In this document: in pieces, positions 58,001 through 64,000 of the stretch
Numbering within the stretch: position 1 is the first letter of the stretch
Layout of the letters: each line of letters starts with the position of its first letter
Source of the DNA: Serripes groenlandicus
Taxonomy: Eukaryota; Mollusca; Bivalvia; Cardiida; Cardiidae
Length of the DNA stretch: 64,000 nucleotides
Assembly: GCA_031761405.1 (NCBI GenBank)
Contig: JASEVX010000017.1
Coordinates: 7,675,668-7,739,667 of the forward strand
Direction: 5' to 3'
Notes under the pieces: generated by a model
Database searches by the model: none
What the model was told of the DNA's origin: nothing
The model's input: only the letters and a program-made list of their open reading frames with translations
Translations under genes and position numbers: made by a program

Positions 58001-58726
58001 TACAATTTCATATCAGGTAAACACTTAACCCTTTCCCTCATATAGACGCTTTCTGATGCCTCTGCAGCATATGGCTTTTTGAAAACATAGTGACAAAAGA
58101 AGAAATTGCACAAAACGTGCAATTTCTCCTTTTGCCACAATGTTTTCCACTTTTTGTCATTTAATTATGGAGATTTTCTATTTTTGAAAAAATATGTTTA
58201 AAGTCGTCTGCTGCTGAATTGTCGTATGAGGGAAAGGGATTACCATTTCCCACAAACAAACAGTTTAGCATCAGAAGACTTTGATAACATCATTGCACAT
58301 TTGCACAAATAGGGAAAATCCCTGAAAATGAAAGTAAACTTTTTGAATTCAGTTGAAAACAGTGTGGTAAAAAGAGAAATTGCTCTTTGAGGTATTTTTT
58401 CATTATGTTTTCAATTGTCGTCTGCTGCAGGCGTCAGAAAGGGTCTGTATGTGGCAAATGGTTAAGTAACCTGCTATTCATCAACGAATTAAAAAAAAAA
58501 CAGTAAATCATAGTCTTTACCTAAAATAATCACTGCAGGCAGCAAGTACAACCCTATGTGCAGGAAATCTTTCATTCTCTACAATCAGAACGACATCAAA
58601 CAACTGTTCCATGTTTCGTAACTTTGTAAGACCTGCCAACACCACATCCCCATGATCGGACGATTCAAACTTGACCTTGGGATCAAACCCCTGACCTGTA
58701 TATGGCAGCTTGTAGTACCATTTTGG
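53565..58726 (-). CDS. BTB-BACK-Kelch protein (KLHL family), 5' end unresolved
   Basis: Exons on the minus strand: 58521 to at most 58726, 56855-56979 and 53565-55033. Splice sites are GT-AG and phases match (AG|G, then G|AA). The first two exons encode a BTB domain (LFDVVLIVENERFPAHRVVL, AACSDYFR, LIDFAYSS). The last exon carries the end of BTB, BACK, and six kelch blades marked by GG pairs (VVCGG, YVVGG, YAIGG, YISGG, YVIGG, VVVGG). KLHL proteins are usually substrate adaptors for CUL3 ubiquitin ligases. The BTB region recalls KLHL9/13/26, but I cannot name the orthologue. The frame is open to 58726 on the 5' side without an upstream in-frame ATG, so a first exon or a cryptic acceptor is missing. 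Confidence 0.92.
55085..55299. mobile_element. TTAA foldback MITE in KLHL intron
   Basis: TTAACCCTTTCCGACATACAG to TAGGGGGGAAAGGC, 51 bp beyond the last-exon acceptor, so close to that intron's branch region. Confidence 0.7.
55332..56308 (-). mobile_element. Helitron-like element, GAAGATCGGATAGTAAATGG core
   Basis: Plus-strand start AACAAGAGGCCCATGAGGGCC is the reversed 3' hairpin. Five or so units of about 175 bp carry TTTCAAGGGCCATAATCCAG and GGAACCGAGCTCTCAT. Ends GGCCTTTGGCCATTAGAGCT. A fourth core type, lying inside a KLHL intron. Confidence 0.65.
56715..56830. repeat. Short dispersed repeat, second copy
   Basis: GGGGTTTTATTCCGTTTTC matches the repeat at 781-925. Confidence 0.35.
56855..56979 (-). 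CDS. KLHL middle exon (BTB)
   Basis: Acceptor CACAACAG before 56979; donor TCAG|GTATAC at 56855. Encodes AMFTDGLLESRLDEIQL and then LIDFAYSSKILID, the second half of the BTB core. Entry phase 2, exit phase 1. Confidence 0.93.
57279..57492. mobile_element. TTAA foldback MITE, subfamily B
   Basis: TTAACCCTTTTCTACATACAA to GTATGTGGGAAAAGG; the centre is lost. Confidence 0.6.
57630..57880 (-). mobile_element. Helitron-like core fragment
   Basis: Reverse of the 45851 type: ACCCCCCTGGTGGCCATAT, AACCAATCAACATGACTTG and CCAGACACTTTCGGAGGA, no termini. Confidence 0.55.
58025..58240 (-). mobile_element. TTAA foldback MITE, subfamily A, in KLHL intron
   Basis: TTAACCCTTTCCCTCATATAG to TATGAGGGAAAGGGATTA. 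Its right end merges with the next, older copy. Confidence 0.85.
58239..58465. mobile_element. TTAA foldback MITE, subfamily B
   Basis: TTACCATTTCCCACAAACAA to GTATGTGGCAAATGGTTAA; ends about 55 bp before the KLHL donor. Confidence 0.6.
58521..58726 (-). CDS. KLHL first recognised exon (BTB start)
   Basis: Donor TTTTAG|GTAAAG at 58521. Certain coding begins near 58669 (FESSDHGDVVLAGL, LFDVVL, FPAHRVVLAACSDYF). The frame stays open to a TGA at 58727-58729, but there is no ATG upstream of an internal Met at about 58611. Possible 5' limits are an acceptor CAG at 58696-58698 or AAG at 58676-58678. Upstream sequence carries a tRNA-like B box (GGTTTGATCCC), so a SINE may sit at the exon edge. Confidence 0.8.
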
Positions 58727-58865
58727 TCACGTTTACCTTGATATTTCCCCTGTATTTGTTTCATGTAAAGCACTTCAGATTGATTTCATGAAAAGCACTT
58801 CAGATTGACTGTCATGAGGTTGATTCTGAAAAAATAAATAACATTACATATATGTATATTTCACA

Positions 58866-58920
58866 AACAAGTGGGCCATGAGGCCCTGGGTTGCTCACCT
58901 GAAAATGTTCCCTTCTAGAC
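58866..58920 (-). mobile_element. Helitron-like 3' end fragment
   Basis: ACAAGTGGGCCATGAGGCCC and GGTTGCTCACCTG: the reversed hairpin terminus and nothing more. Confidence 0.5.
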
Positions 58921-59439
58921 AAGATCAATATTTACTTGCTCAAAATGAGCAATTCTCTTTTGGCCGCAATGATTTCACTTTCATTCATTTATTGTTCAAT
59001 TATTTAGCGAGAGTTTCCATATTTTTGACTTAACGTTTTCAAAGTCGTCTGCTATAGATTTGTTGAATGAGGGAAAGGGTTAAATTCTTCTGCTTATTGC
59101 AACTTAATGCTTTTTCACTAAAAGTGAATCTGCAATATAAGTGCAACATTTCCTAACTCTTGGGACATGTTTTTTAACCTATCAAAAGAAGTTGAACATA
59201 TTTTGTAGTCACCCTAGGAACATTTCTACTAAATTATCTGCAAATTAAAAACGTTTTTAAAAAAAATTGTCACTATATTCCTTCTCTGATGTTGCTATGT
59301 TTTTCAACAAAATTAAAATAGCTTGATATTTTTTTAGCTTTTTTAAAAGGGACATCTGAGGAACATTTATGCAAGCAGGGTCAATTATGGAACAATTCTC
59401 GGAAATCAGACCACCAGTTTCAGAAATTTGTGTTGCTTT

Positions 59440-59459
59440 GAGAGAGAGAGAGAGAGAAA

Positions 59460-59527
<68 letters not shown>

Positions 59528-59618
59528 AAGAGATGAGAGAGAGAGAGAGAGAGAGGAGAGAGGAGAGGGGAGAGAGAGAGAGAGATAGAGAGAGAGAGAG
59601 GAGAGGAGAAGAGAGAGA

Positions 59619-59651
<33 letters not shown>

Positions 59652-59800
59652 CAGATAGGAGAGAGAGAGAGAAACAGAGAGACATAGAGAAACAGAGAGA
59701 GAGAGAGATATAGAGATAGAGAGAGAGAGAGATAGAGATAGAGAGAGAGAGAGAGAGACAGTGTGAAAGACAGAGACAGACAGACAGAAAAGAAGACATA
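59440..59800 (+). repeat. (GA)n microsatellite
   Basis: About 330-360 bp of almost pure purine GA repeat with AGG, ATAG and ACAG interruptions. The long frames over it on both strands are low-complexity artefacts. Confidence 0.97.
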
Positions 59801-60930
59801 TTTTGTTAATTTCTTGACTCTTTATATATACATGTACAGACTTTCGATTTCAAATTACCTCAAATTTAAATTTCCCGTAAATCACCCAAATAAGCAGAAA
59901 TAATTGTCAAAACAATTTTTCCCAAGCAACTCCAATGAAGTTATCCACTGAATTGATATTTATCATGCAGAACAAAGCCTAAAATATTCCCATCACAGTG
60001 AATAATCAGGTTTAAGTCACGTTTTCATTACCAGAATTGATTTTATTTTTAGCAACAGGAAATTTCTTTGTATACACCAGACATCTGTTACCTTTTCCTA
60101 CAGACTTGCACAGTGAGACATATTAGTCAAAATTAAATCTGTAACAAGAAAGCGGAATCATACAGAAATACTGAGTTGCATTAAATTTTCCAGTAATCTA
60201 ACAAGGTTTTTTATTTCCACATGAATGTTTTGAGAGAACTACTGATATAGTGCTTTTTAAAGATCCCTCTAGATCTTCATGTATGAAAATGTCACTTTAA
60301 GTGTAAGTTACAAACATAAGGATCGATCCTTTTTATATTCTTTAACTTGGTCTCCTTTAACTTCCTGCCACAATAGATGTATTTATAATTTATTGCACAA
60401 TAAAAATCTTAAATCATTTAAATCAATATAGCACACTTTGACACATTTTCTAAAAAGTCTTTCACATGAAATTATTCTCTTATTCCATCAAAAATGTATT
60501 TGCCTTAAATCAATTTTTAAGTAGGGCATATTTTTATGTTTAAGTGCCTAGTATGGGAAAGCATTGATAATAAATCCCTTTACTTTTAACCAATAAAAAT
60601 TAACTTATTAACTCTTCATAAGCTTACCTATTTAAAGATCAATAATCAGGATTAAGATTTAAGGATAATACTTCTTTCTAGTTGTTACATAAATGTATGT
60701 TTTGAATTAACCAGAACTTCTGTTGCAATGTTGTAAAATCCTGATACATGTACATAAGCTATTATTAAACACAGGTGTTTTTTGTAAGTGAAGGATATAA
60801 GGCTTTATATTACTGTGGTGAAATCGGGTACACATGATTTTCTATCTTTATTACGTAGTTTAACCACAATCTATCCGTATTTGGTCTGTCACGGACCAGT
60901 GATATTTCTTTTCTTAATGATTCAAATAGT
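59800..60930. other. Upstream of KLHL, nothing recognised
   Basis: AT-rich, free of MITE copies and without a clear exon. If the KLHL first exon lies in this window it could be here or further right, but I found no supporting frame. Confidence 0.35.
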
Positions 60931-60935
60931 GATAA

Positions 60936-61166
60936 TTAACCCTTTCCCACATACAACAAATCTGCAGCAGACGACTTTGAAAACATACCCAAAAACAGTT
61001 GGAAAACTCCCTTTAAATGAAAGTACATTAATCTAATAGAGTTCAAATCATGGTGACAAAAGGAAAAATTGCTTGTTCTGAGCAATTTCTTCTTTTGTTG
61101 CCATGTTTTCAAAAGCTATCTGCTGTAGAGGCGTCAGAAAGCGTCTATATGAGGTAAAAGTGTTTA
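60936..61166 (+). mobile_element. TTAA foldback MITE, subfamily B, with empty TTAA site
   Basis: TTAA at both ends. Closest relative of the split copy 4283-4728. Its CCCTTTAAATGAAAGTAC near 61010 is the unoccupied version of that insertion site. Confidence 0.85.
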
Positions 61167-61250
61167 ATAATTCAAACAATGTTTATTTTACCATTTCTAA
61201 TACATCATAATATTTGTAGTGACTATTGATATACATGTATATTAAAATGT

Positions 61251-61459
61251 TTAATCCCCCTTTCTCACATTCAACAAATCTGCAGCAGTCATAAATATGG
61301 AAACTCCTTTTATATGAAGGAACAATTATTAAATATATAAAGTTTAAAAATAATGTGGCAAAAAGGAGCATGATGAGCAAGTTGACCTTTTTGTCACAAT
61401 GTTTTCAAAAGCCCTGATGGAGAGGTATTAGAAAGCCTCTGTATGTGGGAAAGGATTAA
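61251..61459. mobile_element. TTAA foldback MITE, subfamily B
   Basis: TTAATCCCCCTTTCTCACATT to ATGTGGGAAAGGATTAA. Its last TTAA (61456-61459) is also the first of the next copy. Confidence 0.75.
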
Positions 61460-61694
61460 CACCTTTCCCTCATATGACAATTCTGCAGCAGACGAATGTA
61501 CATATTTGAACATATTTTGTCAAAAAATAGAAAATCTCTATAATTGAATGGATAACCTATGACTTAAAGTGGAAAACATTGTGGCAAAAGGAGAAATTGC
61601 TCGTTTGGAGCAATTTCTTCTTTTGTCACTATTTTTTCAAAAAGTCGTCTGCTGCAGAGGCGTCAGAAAGCGTCCATATGAGGGAAAGGGTTAA
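61456..61694 (+). mobile_element. TTAA foldback MITE, subfamily A
   Basis: TTAACACCTTTCCCTCATATG to GAGGGAAAGGGTTAA. Carries a small tandem duplication in the left arm (ACATATTTGAACATATTTT). Confidence 0.87.
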
Positions 61695-61811
61695 TACATT
61701 TTCATTATTTTGTCACAATCAAAATCATTGATATAAAAACAGCAATTGCTCTTCTTCAAGTTTGTAATTTTGCTTTCAGGATGGGAAAGAATAGAGCAAG
61801 AAATGAAAGAG

Positions 61812-61956
61812 TTTAACCTTTCCCACATACAACAAATTCACAGCAGACAACTTTGAAACATTGAGGCAGAAAATATGGAAAACCTCTATAAATGAAAATT
61901 TTATTTTTTAATAGATCTTAAAATATTGTGGCAAAAGGAAAAATTACCACAGTGGT
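61812..61956. mobile_element. TTAA foldback MITE, subfamily B, left half
   Basis: TTAACCTTTCCCACATACAAC to TGTGGCAAAAGGAAAAATTA; broken off just before the next copy. Confidence 0.65.
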
Positions 61957-63902
61957 TTAACCCTTTCCCTCATATAGACGCTTTCTGACGCCTCTGCAGC
62001 AGACGGCTTTTTAAAACAAGAGGGCCATGATGGCCCTGGATCGCTCACCTTAATTATACAATGTACTACAATGCAAAATACATCAGGACAATTATTCTGA
62101 ATGCAACCTCCACAGTGTTAACAAGATTTTCCTTCATTTGGCCTAGTGATCTATATTTTTTTACCTGATATGACCCATATTCCAACATGGACTAGATATT
62201 ATCAAGACAACATTCTGACAAATTTTCAACTTGCTCAAAGTCAAAATGCGGCCTCCGGAGTTTGAACAATATTTTCCTTTATTGACCTTGTTTCTGACCC
62301 TACATGATCCATATTCGATCTTGGCTTAGATATCATTTAGATAAACATTCTCATAAAATGTCAAGCTGCTGTAGCAAAAAATGTGTCTTCTACAGAGTTA
62401 ACAAGATGTTCCTTCAATTTGGCCTAGTGACCTAGTTTCTGACCCAATATGACCCATATTCGAACTTGACCTAGATATAATTCAGACAAACATTCTGACC
62501 AAAATATAAGCTGCTGAAGCAAAAAATGTGGCATCCAAAGTGTTAACAAGATTTTCCTTCAATTTGGCCTAGTGACCTAGTTTTTGACCCTACATGATCC
62601 ATATTCGAACTTGGCTTAGATATCATTTAGATAAACATTCTCATAAAATGTCAAGCTGCTGTAGCAAAAAATGCGTCTTCTACAGAGTTAACAAGATGTT
62701 CCTTCAATTTAGCCTAGTGACCTAGTTTCTGACCCAATATGACCCATATTCGAACTTTACCTAGATATCTTTAAGACAAACATTCTGACAAAATTTCAAA
62801 CTGCTGAAGCAAAGATTGCGGCCTCTAGAGTGTTAACAAGATTTTCCTTCAATTTGACCTAGTTACCTATTTTTTGACCCAACATGACCCTTGATCGAAC
62901 TTGACTTACATATCATCAAGAAACACATTCTGATAAAGTTTCATCATGCTAAAGTTAAAAATGCAGTATCCAGAGTGTTAACAAGATTACCCTTCAATTT
63001 GGCCTAGTGACCTAGTTTTTAACCCGGCATATTCGAACTTGGCCTAGATATCATTTAGACAAACAGTCTGACCAAATTTCAAGCTGCTGAAGCAAAACAT
63101 GCGGCTTCTACAGAGTTAACAAGATGTTCCTTCAATTTGGCCTAGTGACCTAGTTTCTGACCCAATATGACCCATATTTAAACTTGACCTAGATATCTTT
63201 AAGACAAACATTCTGACAATATTTCAACATGCTCAAGTTGAAAATGTGGCCTCTACAGTGTTAACAAGGTTACCCTTCAATTTGGCCTAGTGACCTAGTT
63301 TCTGACCCGATATGACCCATATTCGAACTTGACCTAGATATTTTTAAGACAAACATTCTTACAAAATTTCAAACTGCTGAAGCAAAAATTGCGGCCTCTA
63401 GAGTGTTAACAAGATTTTCCTTCAATTTGACCTAGTGACCTATTTTTTGACCCGACATGACCCATGTTCGAACTTGGCCTACATATCATCAAGACAAACA
63501 TTCTGATAAAGTTTCAACATGCTCAAGTTGAAAATGTGGCCTCCAGAGTGTTAACAAGATTTCGCTTCAATTTGACCTAGTGACCTCGAAGATTGGATGC
63601 AAAATGTAGCCTGTAGAGTGTTAACAAGCTGAAATGTTGACGACGCACGACGGACGACGCACGACGGACGGACGCCGGACAAAATGTGATCACAATAGCT
63701 CACCTTGCACTTCGTGCATAGGTGAGCTAAAAACATAGTGACAAAAGTAGAAATTGCTCAAAACGAGCAATTTCTCCTTTTGACACAATGTTTTCCTCTT
63801 TTAGTCATAGGTTATCCATTCAATTATAGAAATTTTCTTTTTTTTGACAAAATATGTTTAAAGTCGTCTGCTGCAGAATTGTCGTATGAGGGAAAGGGTT
63901 AA
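61957..63902 (-). mobile_element. TTAA foldback MITE, subfamily A, split by a Helitron-like element
   Basis: Left 61957-62017 (TTAACCCTTTCCCTCATATAG to GGCTTTTTAAAAC) and right 63731-63902 (ACATAGTGACAAAAG to GAGGGAAAGGGTTAA) make one complete copy when joined. Confidence 0.88.
62018..63730 (-). mobile_element. Helitron-like element nested in a MITE
   Basis: Reverse of the 30233-31372 type. The plus strand starts AAGAGGGCCATGATGGCCC and GGATCGCTCACC, runs through about ten units of roughly 150 bp with GGCCTAGTGACCTAGTTT and GTTAACAAGATTTTCC, then GACGACGCACGACGGACG, and ends TAGCTCACC...GGTGAGCTA. Confidence 0.8.
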
Positions 63903-64000
63903 AGCAGACGGCGTTTTGAAAACATAATGACAAAAGAAGAAATTGCAAAGAACGTGCAATTTCTCCTTTTGCCACAATGTTTTCCACTTTTAGTCATATA
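63903..64000 (-). mobile_element. TTAA foldback MITE, subfamily A, cut by the window edge
   Basis: Starts inside the arm (AGCAGACGGCGTTTTGAAAAC) directly after the previous copy's TTAA and runs off the window. Confidence 0.75.

Noticed and set aside
59257..59799. 180-residue Ser/Leu-rich frame on the minus strand (and the Arg/Glu frame on plus)
   Set aside because: Translation of the GA microsatellite; low complexity only.
62018..63730. Hidden transposase in the large Helitron-like element
   Set aside because: No long frame; the body is tandem repeats, so the element is non-autonomous.

Overview
This is eukaryotic genomic DNA: AT-rich, intron-rich and dominated by transposons. The repeat content suggests a bivalve mollusc. 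It includes tRNA-derived SINEs, Helitron-like elements with tandem-repeat cores and GCTCACC / GGCCNNNNGGCCCTCTTG ends, and foldback elements with a CCTCGGCTTCGCCTCGG-type centre. That assignment is an inference; no marker gene fixes the species. Nothing bacterial or viral was recognised.

Three protein-coding genes could be reassembled exon by exon, with GT-AG junctions and matching phases. (1) 1500-20354, plus strand: a complete seven-exon VAP gene (VAPA/VAPB orthologue, 257 aa) for the tail-anchored ER receptor of FFAT-motif proteins at membrane contact sites. (2) 36153-44841, plus strand: a complete five-exon SLC7A6OS/Iwr1 gene (385 aa) for the RNA polymerase II nuclear-import adaptor. (3) 53565-58726, minus strand: a BTB-BACK-Kelch (KLHL) gene with three exons, whose first coding residues could not be placed. 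Genes 2 and 3 converge tail to tail. Between genes 1 and 2, at 29709-30187, lies a small unidentified two-exon coding candidate. I see no functional link between the genes.

Layout: 1-440 satellite-like tandem repeat; 480-1500 dispersed repeats and the VAP promoter with an NRF1-type site; 1500-20354 VAP with large MITE-filled introns; 20400-28000 repeat-filled intergenic DNA; 28000-37380 a stretch free of the main MITE, holding Helitron-like elements, the unidentified gene and the SLC7A6OS promoter; 36153-44841 SLC7A6OS; 45850-46811 Helitron-like tandem elements; 47120-48419 a minisatellite of about 22 x 59 bp; 53565-58726 the KLHL gene; 59440-59800 a long GA microsatellite; 60936-64000 stacked and nested transposons.

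The most striking feature is one family of about 220-230 bp foldback elements, present here in roughly 80-90 whole or broken copies (counted by eye). Each begins and ends at TTAA, has termini reading CCCTTTCCC(T/A)CATA, and folds around a central palindrome (GAAATTGCTC / GAGCAATTTC). An occupied site (4354-4577) and a related empty site near 61013 show directly that insertion duplicates TTAA. This looks like a piggyBac-type non-autonomous family. At least two age classes can be seen through nesting, and copies lie beside or inside the transcribed regions of all three genes.
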